The position numbers were made by a program, and so were the translations under genes. The notes beneath the pieces were generated by a model. It made no database searches. It was not told the origin of the DNA and saw only the letters and a program-made list of their open reading frames with translations. Source: a bacterium (lineage in GTDB: Bacteria; Patescibacteriota; Microgenomatia; UBA1406; GWC2-37-13). Taken from it: 64,000 nucleotides of DNA. This document shows positions 1 to 9,455 of this stretch, piece after piece. Positions within the stretch are counted from its first letter, which is position 1; each line of letters starts with the position of its first letter. Where the stretch lies: assembly GCA_021789995.1 (NCBI GenBank), contig JAJYIQ010000001.1, forward strand, positions 1-64,000, written 5' to 3'.

Positions 1-340
1 CGTAGGAGTGGGGGCCGTGTCTCAGTCCCCCTCTGGCTGACCACCCTCTCGGGCCAGCTACTCGTCATAGGCTTGGTAGGCCGTTACCCTACCAACTACC
101 TGATAAGCCGCAGGACCATCCCAAAACGTGCGATTAAGCACTTTAGCCTCCGAATCGGAGGCACCATCGAATATTATCCTACCTTTCGGCAGGCTATTTT
201 CAATTCTGGGGCAGGTTCCTACGTGTTACTCAGCCGTCCGCCACTACCTTTCCGCCTTGCGGCAGAAAAGACGTTCGACTTGCATATCTCAGGCACGCCG
301 CCAACATTCATCCTGAGCCAGGATCAAACTCTTAAAAAAA
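1..340 (-). rRNA. rrs: 16S ribosomal RNA, 5' portion (gene continues past the left edge)
   Basis: Read on the minus strand this is the first ~340 nt of a small-subunit rRNA. The universal 27F site AGAGTTTGATCCTGGCTCAG lies at 332-313, and the conserved block around 338F (actcctacg...) is at the window edge. The 5' end is approximate. The helices between are short compared with E. coli, as in many CPR 16S genes. Apparent open frames inside it are not genes. Confidence 0.97.
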
Positions 341-420
341 GTTTGAAAAATCCTAACCCGTTCACCAAGACTAAATTATATTGTCAAAGTGCGCAAAGCT
401 AAATTGTATATGATCCAAAC
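341..420 (-). promoter_or_regulatory. Upstream region of the 16S rRNA gene
   Basis: Short gap between the 16S 5' end and the end of mreB. On the minus strand it contains a TTGACA and an overlapping TATAAT, so an rRNA promoter is likely here, but the two boxes overlap and no 16-18 bp pair stands out. Confidence 0.35.
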
Positions 421-1479
421 TCAAATGTCAATTGATAGTTTATGAAGATTCCGGTAATCTTTCGATAATTTAATTATACCATTAATGGTTGCATCTTGTA
501 CGTTATGAATACAGTAAGAATCGATTTTTATTTCGTTGGCAAAAAAACTGTCGATACCTTTGATATTAGCCAATCCCCCTGTCAGGATAATCCCGCGGTA
601 AAGAAGCTCATCCAATATCTCCGGTGGTGACGTTTCGATCAATTCCTTGACTCCGTCGGTTATTTGATTAAAACTGGTCAGTAAGGCTTCTTTTATATCG
701 GATGTTTTTATACGGACCGATTTTGGCAATCCGCTTTCCAAAGATTTGCCTCTGATTGTGGTCGTATTTTCCGTATTGGTAAAGTTGAGTAGATTGATTT
801 TTAGCGATTCACAGGTGGCCTCGCCAAGAATCAGCCCGTATTTTAAGTAGACGTAATTATAAATCAGTTTATTCATGTAATCGCCGGCGTTTTTGATCGT
901 TTTTTGAGCAATAATTCCACCGCTCCCGACAATAAATATTTCGATCAATCCCCCACCGAGGTCGACAATCAAATTCGGCTGGTGGGAGAAAACGTTCAGG
1001 TTGCAGCCGGCGGCGGTCGCCAGCGGTTTCTCAATCAAAAAAACATGCGACAGTCCGACTTTAAGCAACGCTTCCTGGACGGCTTTTTGTTCGATCTCGG
1101 TCGAGATTGAGGGCACGATCGCTACCGCCTGCATTCCGGGCTTTATCAGTTGGTTGTTGAAGTAAATATAAACGGATTGCTCCATAAATTTTTTAAGCAG
1201 GGAAACCTGGGCATCAAAGTCGGAAATTACACCATTAACGATTGGTCTGATAATTTTGATGAAATCGGGCGTTTTCCCGAGAATCGATTTTGCTTCCGTT
1301 CCAAAAAAAATATATTCCTTTAATTTGGTATTGAGTCCGAGATATGTCGGTTCCCGCAACACAATCCCCTTGTCTTTTATGGCAATTTTGGTGCTGGCAG
1401 TGCCTAAATCGAAGTAAATTTCATAGCCTTTGAAAATCGACGGTTTGAATTCCTGAAAATTTCGGATAAAATTAAACAT
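421..1479 (-). CDS. mreB: Rod shape-determining actin homologue MreB
   Basis: Actin-fold ATPase that forms filaments under the membrane and guides peptidoglycan synthesis. Visible are the N-terminal phosphate-1 motif DLGTASTKI, the PIVNGVISDF block and a C-terminal GGLANIKGID phosphate-2/adenosine region; about 350 residues is the normal family length. I start it at 1479 (MFNFIRNF), because a longer start at 1500 would run into the divergent gene that begins at 1480. It is the last gene before the rRNA operon. The divergent neighbour is a polysaccharide/glycoprotein assembly protein, consistent with an envelope locus. Confidence 0.9.
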   Translation of the reverse strand: MFNFIRNFQEFKPSIFKGYEIYFDLGTASTKIAIKDKGIVLREPTYLGLNTKLKEYIFFGTEAKSILGKTPDFIKIIRPIVNGVISDFDAQVSLLKKFMEQSVYIYFNNQLIKPGMQAVAIVPSISTEIEQKAVQEALLKVGLSHVFLIEKPLATAAGCNLNVFSHQPNLIVDLGGGLIEIFIVGSGGIIAQKTIKNAGDYMNKLIYNYVYLKYGLILGEATCESLKINLLNFTNTENTTTIRGKSLESGLPKSVRIKTSDIKEALLTSFNQITDGVKELIETSPPEILDELLYRGIILTGGLANIKGIDSFFANEIKIDSYCIHNVQDATINGIIKLSKDYRNLHKLSIDI

Positions 1480-3603
1480 ATGATATATACGATTATACAA
1501 TTATTATATTACTTCTTATTTTTATTCACTCCGCTTATCATGTCCAAAGATACTTCCGAGCTTTTTGAGTTCGATAAGATGATTTTTATTTATATCGTGA
1601 CCGTTGGCGTATTATTCTTTTGGATTTTGGCAATGATCAGGAATAAAAAGATAATCTGGAAAAAAACACCGCTGGATATCCCGATACTGCTGTTTCTGGC
1701 TTCGGAAATATTATCGACGGTATTTTCCATCGACCGCCAGACGTCGTTTTTCGGTTACTACGGCCGGTTCAACGGCGGCTTATTATCCATTATAACCTAT
1801 ATTGCTCTTTTTTACGGTTTCATAAATTTCTTCAATAAGGAAAAGATTATAAAACTAATGCGTATTTCCCTGATTGGATCATTTCTGGTTATTCTTTGGG
1901 GAATGCCCGGCCATTTTGGTCACGATATGAGCTGCTGGTTGTTTACCGGCCAGTTTAACAATACATGTTGGACAAGCCAGTTTCATCCCGATTTGCGGAT
2001 GTTTTCCACACTTGGGCAACCTAATTGGCTAGGGGCTTATCTAGCGATAAATTTCTTTATTGGCTTATATTTTCTGTTTTCCAAAAAGAATAATATTTTA
2101 CTCTACGCTTATCTGGTTCTGAATTTCATAACCGTGCTTTTTACCCGTTCCCGATCGGCATTGGCGGCGGTCGGTGTCGGATTCGTTATTTTTGTCGTTT
2201 TTACCTTTTATATTGAACGTCAGTGGCGCAAACTATTATTTTTAGGATTATTATTTCTTATTCCGATTGTCATTTTCAAAACCGATATTCCGGCAATCGA
2301 TAAATATTTACGGCTGCCGTCATTTCACCAAAATATCAAAACAAAAACGACTACTTCGGTTGCAGTTTCTCCACCGCTAAATATCACCGATTCACTGAAA
2401 ATTCGGGAAATTGTATGGCGAGGAGCCATTAGACTCGGAGAAAGATACCCGTTATTCGGGACGGGATTGGAGACTTTCGCTTACTCCTATTATTTTGTCC
2501 GGCCGGCCGCCCATAATCTGACTTCGGAATGGGATTATCTATACAATAAAGCGCATAATGAATACCTTAATTATCTGGCAACGACGGGATTTATTGGTGC
2601 AGGCACCTATATATTAATGATTGGCGGTGTTCTTATACTTTTATCTCGACAAATTTTCAATATCCAATTTTCAGTTTCGAAACAAATTTCAAATTCCAAA
2701 TCCAAAATAGATAATAATGAACGGCTTATGGCAATAAGTTTATTAGCGGCCTATGCCACGATTTTGGTTACCAACTCTGTCGGATTCTCAACGACGACCA
2801 TTAATCTATTCTTTTACCTTATCCCCGCCTTTGTCCTGGCTTGGAAAAACGATTTGCCGGCTTCGTCGGCCGACAAAAACTTCGATGCCCGGCAATGGTT
2901 TCTATCGCTTATTGCTTTTGTCGTCGCCATCTTTGCCGTCATTTATTTTGCTCAATATTGGCTGGCCGATATTGCTTATGCCAAGGGCAACGCTTATGCC
3001 CAGGTAAACGATTTCCAGCAGTCGGCTAGTTATTTAAGCCAGGCATTGAATTTGCGGTATGAGCCGGTCTATGAAGATAAATTATCTTATGTTTTGGCCA
3101 ATCTGGCCGTAGTGGCTTCTTACAATAAGCAAACCGATATTGCCAAAAAATTGGTGACTGCCGCCGATTTATATAATCAAAAAACCATCCAGGACTCGCC
3201 GGAAAATGTCCTTTATTGGAAGACTAAAGCCAAAAACGAATATCTTTTTTACCAGGTGACGTTAAATAACCAGCAGCTGGCCGATGGTATTTATGCTTTG
3301 CAGGAAGCGCAAAAACTGGCTCCTACCGATCCGAAAATTCCCTACAGCCTGGCAATTTATTATTCGTTAATGGGCGATGACGTTAAAAATATCAAGGATA
3401 AATCGGCGCTGGACGATAAATCATTGCAAGAGGTGGATAAAGCGCTGGCGCTTAAGCCGGATTATGAAGACGGATATCTTTTAAAAGGCCAATTGCTGAA
3501 AAAATACGGTGACAAGCAGCAAGCGAAACAGGTTTTCCAATTTATTCTCACTAAAATAAATCCGGCTGACCAAACGGCCAAGAAAGAAATAGATGGATTA
3601 TGA
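1480..3603 (+). CDS. O-antigen ligase / Wzy-like polytopic membrane protein with C-terminal TPR repeats
   Basis: About 707 residues. Roughly a dozen hydrophobic segments fill residues 1-480, with the WaaL/Wzy-type signature region (HNEYLNYLATTGFIG) near residue 355, followed by a soluble tail of tetratricopeptide-like helices (LALKPDYEDGYLLKGQLLKKYGD). Such proteins join glycan chains to lipid, protein or each other on the outer face of the membrane. The start at 1480 keeps the first membrane segment; a later ATG at 1540 would cut it. It is divergent from mreB with essentially no gap. The exact substrate cannot be read from sequence. Confidence 0.8.
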   Translation: MIYTIIQLLYYFLFLFTPLIMSKDTSELFEFDKMIFIYIVTVGVLFFWILAMIRNKKIIWKKTPLDIPILLFLASEILSTVFSIDRQTSFFGYYGRFNGGLLSIITYIALFYGFINFFNKEKIIKLMRISLIGSFLVILWGMPGHFGHDMSCWLFTGQFNNTCWTSQFHPDLRMFSTLGQPNWLGAYLAINFFIGLYFLFSKKNNILLYAYLVLNFITVLFTRSRSALAAVGVGFVIFVVFTFYIERQWRKLLFLGLLFLIPIVIFKTDIPAIDKYLRLPSFHQNIKTKTTTSVAVSPPLNITDSLKIREIVWRGAIRLGERYPLFGTGLETFAYSYYFVRPAAHNLTSEWDYLYNKAHNEYLNYLATTGFIGAGTYILMIGGVLILLSRQIFNIQFSVSKQISNSKSKIDNNERLMAISLLAAYATILVTNSVGFSTTTINLFFYLIPAFVLAWKNDLPASSADKNFDARQWFLSLIAFVVAIFAVIYFAQYWLADIAYAKGNAYAQVNDFQQSASYLSQALNLRYEPVYEDKLSYVLANLAVVASYNKQTDIAKKLVTAADLYNQKTIQDSPENVLYWKTKAKNEYLFYQVTLNNQQLADGIYALQEAQKLAPTDPKIPYSLAIYYSLMGDDVKNIKDKSALDDKSLQEVDKALALKPDYEDGYLLKGQLLKKYGDKQQAKQVFQFILTKINPADQTAKKEIDGL

Positions 3604-3604
3604 A

Positions 3605-4105
3605 TTATGGAGTAGTGTTGGGGCTGGAGATACCCCAAATACAGGTAGTTGATGTATGACCGTCAGGCTCAAAGCAATTGGTACCGCATGCAGGAGCGGC
3701 ATTATTTGGATTATTAGAGAGATAAGGTAATATTTGCTGGTTATTTTCTAAACAAGCATATAATTGGTAATAATTATTGGCTGAATCATAATAATATCCA
3801 TAATTGCCGCCCGACGGATCGGTCGGCACTTTTTCCATATATATTTTCCCGGATGTTCCAGGATCAATTATTTGAGTTGACAATGTATTTCCTGGTACTG
3901 CCGTTGGGTATACTCTTTTATCTTCGTAGTACATTTCCAGTGCCCGCTGGATTTGTTCCAAATCCCCTTTTCTCCTCGCATCCCGGCCTTTCTTGAGGGA
4001 AGTGATGAAATTGCCGGAGATCATCGCCGCTAAGACGCCCAAAATGGCAATGACGATCATCAATTCAAGAAGAGTAAAGCCTAAAGCGGTAATTTGATGC
4101 TTCAT
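3605..4105 (-). CDS. Type IV pilin-like protein (prepilin)
   Basis: 166 residues with a class III signal: short leader ending in LG, then FTLLELMIVIAILGVLAAM, which is both the prepilin peptidase site and the N-terminal assembly helix. The following DARRKGDLEQIQRALEMYYEDKRVYP block and a C-terminal pair of cysteines are typical of the small pseudopilins that CPR genomes carry in numbers. It is a single gene, separate from the main pilus locus at 9442-19133, and converges with the Wzy-like gene one base away. Confidence 0.85.
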   Translation of the reverse strand: MKHQITALGFTLLELMIVIAILGVLAAMISGNFITSLKKGRDARRKGDLEQIQRALEMYYEDKRVYPTAVPGNTLSTQIIDPGTSGKIYMEKVPTDPSGGNYGYYYDSANNYYQLYACLENNQQILPYLSNNPNNAAPACGTNCFEPDGHTSTTCIWGISSPNTTP

Positions 4106-4159
4106 TAATATAAATCCATATTATAATAATAAAAAGATTTAATCAAGATATATAACATC

Positions 4160-5608
4160 ATGAAAAAACACCTCTTCGCTTATTGCCTTTTGATTGCAGC
4201 GGTTACGGTACTTTTGCTCAAAAAGCAAATCACCATGAACTATCTGGACTATGGTGAAGGCAGTTATATCTATGCCAGCTGGTTATTTAGCAAGGGAATA
4301 CTGCTTTATAAGGATTTTATTGTTCCTCAACCTCCTGTTTTGTTTATCATCGGTGCCCTGTTATTAAAAATGCAAAATTCCATCGTTTTCGTCAGAATAT
4401 TTAACCTATTCATTTATCTAGTATCGAACGTTTTATTTTATTTGTTGTTGGTTAAGATATTCAAGAACCGTTTATTGGCGCTTATTGGTTCGGCTTTGTA
4501 TTTTATCATGCCGGTATCTGTCAGCTGGTGGCCGATATTTATCGCAGAAACATATATCCGTGTTATTTTACTAGCATTATTGAATATTATGCTGCCGTTG
4601 CATCGTTATTCCTGGAAACGGATCGTATCGGCCGGTTTACTGAGTATCTTGCTAATTTTTACCAAATATACTGCTGCGCCGATCGTCATCGCGATATTAA
4701 CAGTTTTGCTGCTGTATGACAGAAAAACATTTGTTCGTTACCTGATAGTCTCAGGTCTGATTTTCGGAGCAGCGCTTTTTGCGTTAATTAGTTTATTTGG
4801 GCCGAATTTCCTGCTGGACACCGTGTTTATCCGCCGCAACATTGAAATGAAGCCGGCCGTTTCGATAATTTACAGTTATACGATTACAATCGGTTATTAT
4901 TTATTTTTCGTATTATTGGATTTTTTGCTCGCAATTTTAGCGATCAGGTCTAAAAAATATTCTTCTGCTTTGCTGTTTTTGTGTCCGGTATTTTATATGG
5001 TCAATCTCGTTGCAACCGCATTTAATGGTACCTATAATTACGTTTTCTATCCGGTCGAACCGCTCATTATATTAGGCTACGTTTATATCCTGTATTATTT
5101 AGTATCAGGTAAAGCACCGGTCGTAAAAATCAGGAACAATTTTTTGAAAGGCGTATTATTTGTTTTTCTGTTTTTAGGTTCATTTAGCATCATTTTTTTC
5201 ATTCAAACGTTCCAGATAGAAGTGTCTGTGTCCGCTAATAATGCTGATCAAAAAACAGTTACCGCCTTAAGCAGCTATCTTCAAAAATATGCTGCCAAAG
5301 ATCAAAAAGTGATTGCACCGCCGTATTTTGCCTTTTTAAGCCGAAAAACGATTCCTGACAAACTGACGGATCCCTTTATATGGCTGGTATTTGCGTCAAA
5401 TAATAAAACCGTACATTATATCCGTGATTCCTTGAATGATATTCGGGAACAGTTGGTTGCTGATAAAATTCCCATTTTGCTCGTGGACTGGCGTTTGGCA
5501 AGCTTCAACGCAGTCAGTGTTCCGATCGAAAAGTATTACCGGAAAGTGGCGAGTTACTCTTTTGTGATCAACAACACGGAAAATATTGACGTTTATGTTG
5601 CTAAATAG
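4160..5608 (+). CDS. GT-C family membrane glycosyltransferase (PMT/ArnT-like)
   Basis: 482 residues with about 10 membrane helices. The early loop MNYLDYGEGSYIYASWLFSKG contains the acidic pair expected for lipid-phosphate-sugar-dependent GT-C enzymes of the GT39/GT83 type, and the short C-terminal soluble domain fits as well. It would transfer a sugar from a polyprenyl-phosphate donor to protein or glycan outside the membrane. It faces the DUF2723 protein tail to tail and lies among envelope genes. Substrate unknown. Confidence 0.7.
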   Translation: MKKHLFAYCLLIAAVTVLLLKKQITMNYLDYGEGSYIYASWLFSKGILLYKDFIVPQPPVLFIIGALLLKMQNSIVFVRIFNLFIYLVSNVLFYLLLVKIFKNRLLALIGSALYFIMPVSVSWWPIFIAETYIRVILLALLNIMLPLHRYSWKRIVSAGLLSILLIFTKYTAAPIVIAILTVLLLYDRKTFVRYLIVSGLIFGAALFALISLFGPNFLLDTVFIRRNIEMKPAVSIIYSYTITIGYYLFFVLLDFLLAILAIRSKKYSSALLFLCPVFYMVNLVATAFNGTYNYVFYPVEPLIILGYVYILYYLVSGKAPVVKIRNNFLKGVLFVFLFLGSFSIIFFIQTFQIEVSVSANNADQKTVTALSSYLQKYAAKDQKVIAPPYFAFLSRKTIPDKLTDPFIWLVFASNNKTVHYIRDSLNDIREQLVADKIPILLVDWRLASFNAVSVPIEKYYRKVASYSFVINNTENIDVYVAK

Positions 5609-5617
5609 CCCTTGATT

Positions 5618-7408
5618 TTATCGGGAGAGTTTCTGCAAATCGTTTTTTGCTTGTAGGTAATTTGAGTCGTATGACAATATCAGCGCCAAGTAGCGCTTGA
5701 CGTCACTAATTTTCATATGATATTGCAGAAATCGCGTGTACGTATATAAGGTATTCAGGTAATTCATTTGTAGGTCGCTTAGATATAAGATATTTTTATC
5801 GTTGGTTTTCAAAGTCGGGATATGGTATAAATGATCCCATAAATAATCATTTATTTCCACAATATGATCAACTTCCTTATCGTTGATGTTATTCGGGTAG
5901 TACTTCCAGAAAAAACCGTACGGAACCCACAATCCTTTGCCGACGTCGTCCGGCCGTTCGAAAAATAAAGAATAACGACCCGAATTTTTCAAAATAAAAT
6001 TCTTTTTGGCCACGTCATAATTTTGATCAGACGGTATAATGACACCGGGATATTTCGATTTTATATAATTATTGTAATAATCGCGTGAAAGTAATCCGAT
6101 GAAAATAATCTTCAGATCGGACCGGTATTTTTGGGCAGTGTAATAATAGCTGGAAGTGAAATATGACAGATCGCCGTTTATTGCGACAATAGCCTGCGGT
6201 TCAGGTGTCGCTAACAGGTTTTTAGCGTATTCATCAAATTGATTGATATGGGGGACAGTGCTGATTTTGACGAGCGATTCATGAAAACCGATACCGATGA
6301 TAGCTGCGATAAAAACATAAAGAACCACTTTAGTTAGAAGTTTTAGTTGTGTATTCGCGATGTATTTTATTACAATTGATTCGTATTTATCGAAGAAGAA
6401 TTTAAGTCCAAAAGCAAACGGGAATACCAGTATCAGGTAAAATGCGATCATGAATCTTTCATAAGTGGCAGAAATAAAATTATTATCGATGCTGAAATCA
6501 CTGATAAAAAGAAAAAAGATATAGATGATCAGCGTAGTCAGGACATAACGGAAGAAGTTCCCGGCTTTTTTATGCATAAAATATAATCCTAAGAAGATAA
6601 AAATAATGCCGAGCGGTTTGAAATCCTGGAGCAGAAACAAACAGGCTGATAACAAATCGGCCATCTGATTAATCAGATTTGGCACAGATCCGGCATATGC
6701 CTGGAAGGTACCGTATGAGGAACGGGTTACCAGACGGATGAAGCCGGCCAGGCTACTCGCGTATTCCCAATCTATCGGCGGCCGGAAAAAACTTGCAATT
6801 GGAGCGTATATATAAAAAGAAAATCCCAGTAAAGCCATGGCGATATTGCGTAAAAATCCGTTCTTAACAAATTCCCAACGTTTATTCCCTATCAAAAATA
6901 TGAGCCCGGGGAGGAAAAAAATAAAAGTTTGATGGTGGGCTGCGCCCAAACCGATAAGCAAAAAACACAGATACCGGTACCGGTTTTTACCGGATTTCCG
7001 GTACCGTAAAACGGAATAGATAATGAGAGAAATTATCAGATTATTGATAGCAAAGATTTCCGGCACCTCGGCGTATAGCCAGACCGGAAATAATGATAGG
7101 TAAAATATTATGGCGGCAAGAGCGATGGTACGATTTTTCAGAAGCATTTCGAGCGTTTTATAGATAATAAGAGCGGTTAGTAAAGTCGGAATGATCGAAA
7201 ATAGGTTATTTCTTATATATTCGGGGACAAACGGAAACAGGATTCGGATCAGATTTAGCAAAAGTGAATATAAGGGATAGCCGGGCGGGTGTGGAATACT
7301 CCAAGTACGGGAAACGACGGAATATTCGGGGGAATCACCGCCGAACAGATGATGGATTTGCAGCCGGTAATAAAAAGTGCCGAATATTAGCAGAATTATA
7401 TAAATCAT
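5618..7408 (-). CDS. DUF2723-type membrane protein, putative O-mannosyltransferase-like GT-C enzyme
   Basis: 596 residues, about 11 membrane helices and a ~200-residue C-terminal extracytoplasmic domain. The N-terminal loop FGGDSPEYSVVSRTWSIPHPPGYPLYSL is the hallmark of the DUF2723 family, related to protein O-mannosyltransferases. A TATACT -10 box at 7421-7416 lies 7 bases before the ATG, so the mRNA is probably leaderless. It is immediately downstream of a terminator that closes the preceding pilin gene. Confidence 0.75.
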   Translation of the reverse strand: MIYIILLIFGTFYYRLQIHHLFGGDSPEYSVVSRTWSIPHPPGYPLYSLLLNLIRILFPFVPEYIRNNLFSIIPTLLTALIIYKTLEMLLKNRTIALAAIIFYLSLFPVWLYAEVPEIFAINNLIISLIIYSVLRYRKSGKNRYRYLCFLLIGLGAAHHQTFIFFLPGLIFLIGNKRWEFVKNGFLRNIAMALLGFSFYIYAPIASFFRPPIDWEYASSLAGFIRLVTRSSYGTFQAYAGSVPNLINQMADLLSACLFLLQDFKPLGIIFIFLGLYFMHKKAGNFFRYVLTTLIIYIFFLFISDFSIDNNFISATYERFMIAFYLILVFPFAFGLKFFFDKYESIVIKYIANTQLKLLTKVVLYVFIAAIIGIGFHESLVKISTVPHINQFDEYAKNLLATPEPQAIVAINGDLSYFTSSYYYTAQKYRSDLKIIFIGLLSRDYYNNYIKSKYPGVIIPSDQNYDVAKKNFILKNSGRYSLFFERPDDVGKGLWVPYGFFWKYYPNNINDKEVDHIVEINDYLWDHLYHIPTLKTNDKNILYLSDLQMNYLNTLYTYTRFLQYHMKISDVKRYLALILSYDSNYLQAKNDLQKLSR

Positions 7409-7423
7409 TTATTGCAGTATAAC

Positions 7424-7446
7424 AAAAAAAGCGGCATAATGCCGCT
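7424..7446 (-). terminator. Rho-independent terminator after the pilin gene at 7469
   Basis: On the minus strand GCGGCAT-TAT-(AT)GCCGC is followed by seven T. T's on the other side make it plausibly bidirectional. The next gene's -10 box begins just beyond the T tract. Confidence 0.8.
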
Positions 7447-7468
7447 TTTTTAATTTAAGCTTGTGATA

Positions 7469-7966
7469 TTATCTGACGCACCAATAGCAGGAAAAAGCAG
7501 GGTCGCTCGGTGTATCGGTACAACCTTCTATTCCGCTTATATCATATTTAGTATTTGGATCGCTTCTAAAGGACTTCGATGTCGGTTTGAAGCAGACAGT
7601 GACGCTTTGATCAGTACCGATAACATTAATTTTGGCTAACTGGCCAGCGCCCGCCAAGGTAGAAAAATCGCTTTTTAGTTCACCCGAATCAATTACGCTT
7701 TGCATATTTAACGTGGAGAAGCCCGTTAACATGTCGACCGGACCAATACTGCTTACCCCTGACCAAGGCATAAAGTTTTTAATAGCGTAGTATCTGATGA
7801 TAGCTCCTTGTGTCTCGGAAACGGTATTTCTTACTCCGGTATCATCACCTTTTTTCAGCTGTTCGAATGGGTCAAGAGCGGCGAGAAGGCCAACGGCTAA
7901 AGCGCCCAACAGCGCGATGACGATAAGTAATTCGATAAGGGTAAAACCCTTTTTAGAGTTTTTCAT
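7469..7966 (-). CDS. Type IV pilin-like protein
   Basis: 165 residues with the prepilin motif [21 protein letters not shown] at the N terminus, then an alpha-beta globular part with three cysteines near the C terminus. A promoter TTGACA-17-CATATT sits exactly 8 bases upstream of the ATG (see the bidirectional promoter entry), so the message is likely leaderless. It is a solitary pilin outside the main locus, divergent from rpmF. Confidence 0.85.
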   Translation of the reverse strand: MKNSKKGFTLIELLIVIALLGALAVGLLAALDPFEQLKKGDDTGVRNTVSETQGAIIRYYAIKNFMPWSGVSSIGPVDMLTGFSTLNMQSVIDSGELKSDFSTLAGAGQLAKINVIGTDQSVTVCFKPTSKSFRSDPNTKYDISGIEGCTDTPSDPAFSCYWCVR

Positions 7967-7974
7967 ATAATTAC

Positions 7975-8025
7975 AATATGCATGATTTTATTTCACTTGT
8001 CAAGGGGTAAATGATTCGATATAAT
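7975..8025. promoter_or_regulatory. Divergent promoters with overlapping -35 boxes (pilin / rpmF)
   Basis: Minus strand: TTGACA (8003-7998), 17-bp spacer, CATATT (7980-7975), 8 bases, ATG at 7966. Plus strand: TTGTCA (7997-8002), 17-bp spacer, TATAAT (8020-8025), 8 bases, ATG at 8034. The two -35 boxes occupy the same 7 bases, so the two polymerases should compete. Both transcripts would start at or next to the start codon. Confidence 0.8.
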
Positions 8026-8033
8026 TAGTAAAT

Positions 8034-8183
8034 ATGGCACCATTACCAAAAAGAAAACATTCTACTCAAAGGAAAGGTAAAAGATTGGCGGCGCGGGCAA
8101 ATTCATTACCTCAATTGGTCAAATGCAAAAATTGCGGAAAAAAGAAACTGGCTCATCGCGTATGCAAATATTGCGGAAAATAA
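8034..8183 (+). CDS. rpmF: 50S ribosomal protein L32
   Basis: A 49-residue protein (MAPLPKRKHSTQRKGKR...) with the basic N-terminal tail of L32 and a C-terminal zinc ribbon, CKNC...CKYC. It binds 23S rRNA near the exit of the large subunit. The promoter is 8 bases upstream of the ATG. Its stop TAA overlaps the nusB ATG (TAATG), giving translational coupling. Confidence 0.93.
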   Translation: MAPLPKRKHSTQRKGKRLAARANSLPQLVKCKNCGKKKLAHRVCKYCGK

Positions 8184-8518
8184 TGGACATTCGTCATCAG
8201 GAACGTATCAAAATCATCCAGGAACTTTATGCCCAAACGTTTAAATCCCAATCTGTCAGTGATAAGACAGCGGCGGTAATCGATAAACAGACAGAAATTA
8301 ACACCTTGATTAAAAAATATGCCGCCAAATTCCCCGTCGATAAAATCGCCAAACTGGATTTAGCCATTCTCCAGCTAAGCATTTATGAATTAATTTTCGA
8401 AAAAAAGGAACCGCCGAAGGTCATTATCAATGAGGCAGTGGAATTGGCCAAGGAGTTCGGGTCGGATAAATCGTATTCGTTTATCAATGCAATATTGGGG
8501 AAAGTCTATGGTAGATAA
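8183..8518 (+). CDS. nusB: Transcription antitermination factor NusB
   Basis: 111 residues from the ATG that overlaps the rpmF stop (MDIRHQERIKIIQELYAQTF). An upstream in-frame start at 8123 would lie inside rpmF and is rejected. The C-terminal VIINEAVELAKEFGSDKSY-FINAILGKV block is the diagnostic NusB helix pair. It binds boxA RNA with S10 and prevents termination in rRNA operons. It overlaps rnc by 11 bases. Confidence 0.92.
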   Translation: MDIRHQERIKIIQELYAQTFKSQSVSDKTAAVIDKQTEINTLIKKYAAKFPVDKIAKLDLAILQLSIYELIFEKKEPPKVIINEAVELAKEFGSDKSYSFINAILGKVYGR

Positions 8519-9206
8519 TTATCAGAAGTTGGAAAAAGAAATCGGTGTCCATATCAAAAACCGGAAACTACTGGAAAACGTTTTCATCCACCGGTCATAC
8601 CTCAATGAGCATAAGGGTTCTTCCCTGCCTTCCAACGAAAGACTGGAATTTTTGGGCGACAGCGTCCTGTCTTTAATTACCTCCGTTTACCTTTTCCGAA
8701 AATATAATGAATTGGCGGAGGGCGATTATACGGAAATCAAGTCGTCAATTGTCAAGACGGAAAGCCTGGCGACGGCTGCTTCCGAAATCGGCTTGGGGAG
8801 CTATTTATTTTTGTCCAAAGGCGAGGAACTGGGCGGCGGCCGGAGCAATAAAAATATCCTCGCCGACTGTTTTGAGGCGCTTATCGCCTGTATTTTCCTT
8901 GATCAGAATTTTGAGGCAGCCTACGAATTTGTCAGCAAACATTTATTTAAGGGTAAACTGGATTATCTGGTGGAAAACAAGCTGTATTTGTCGGCCAAGA
9001 GTAAATTGCAGGAATTAATCCAGGGAAAGTATAAGACGACACCCGTTTACCGGGTTCTTGAAGAAAAGGGACCGGAACATAAGCGGATATTCCAGGTGGG
9101 TGTGTTCTTTCATAACAAAAAACTGGGCGTGGGTACTGCCTCGTCGAAGAAAGAAGCCGAGGAGATCGCCGCCCGAAATGCTTTTGCCAATTTGGAAAAT
9201 ATCTGA
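8508..9206 (+). CDS. rnc: Ribonuclease III
   Basis: 232 residues: an RNase III domain with the signature NERLEFLGDSVL (about residues 43-54) and the second acidic cluster DCFEALIACIFLD, then a double-stranded-RNA-binding domain (YLSAKSKLQELIQGKYKTTPVY...EIAARNAF) to the end. It processes rRNA and other duplex RNA. The start at 8508 is inside the end of nusB; the longer frame from 8430 is a nusB shadow. Confidence 0.95.
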   Translation: MVDNYQKLEKEIGVHIKNRKLLENVFIHRSYLNEHKGSSLPSNERLEFLGDSVLSLITSVYLFRKYNELAEGDYTEIKSSIVKTESLATAASEIGLGSYLFLSKGEELGGGRSNKNILADCFEALIACIFLDQNFEAAYEFVSKHLFKGKLDYLVENKLYLSAKSKLQELIQGKYKTTPVYRVLEEKGPEHKRIFQVGVFFHNKKLGVGTASSKKEAEEIAARNAFANLENI

Positions 9207-9221
9207 TACAATATTCATATT

Positions 9222-9455
9222 ATGGCAGTAGCATTAAGGCTTTTCCGTCTTGGCAAAAAAAATAATCCGTCGTACCGGGTAGTGGCGATCGATAAACGCG
9301 ATAAACGCAACGGTTCCTACATTGAGGTTGTCGGCATTTACGATCCGATGGTTAATCCTCACCGGCTGGAATTGAAACAGGACAGGCTGGAGTATTGGAT
9401 GAGCCGCGGTGCCCAAGTATCGGAAGGGTTGAGAAAACTGCTTAAAAAGGATTAG
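9222..9455 (+). CDS. rpsP: 30S ribosomal protein S16
   Basis: 77 residues, MAVALRLFRLGKKNNPSYRVVAIDKRDKRNG..., the complete conserved S16 core with a short tail. A TTGCCA-17-TACAAT promoter lies 9 bases upstream of the ATG although rnc is only 15 bases away, so it can be transcribed independently. Its 3' end overlaps the convergent pilO-like gene by 14 bases. Confidence 0.95.
   Translation: MAVALRLFRLGKKNNPSYRVVAIDKRDKRNGSYIEVVGIYDPMVNPHRLELKQDRLEYWMSRGAQVSEGLRKLLKKD

Noticed and set aside
73-402. 109-residue open frame at the left edge
   Set aside because: It lies across the antisense of 16S rRNA.
904-1110. Open frame antisense to mreB
   Set aside because: Shadow of a well-conserved gene on the other strand; no start signals.
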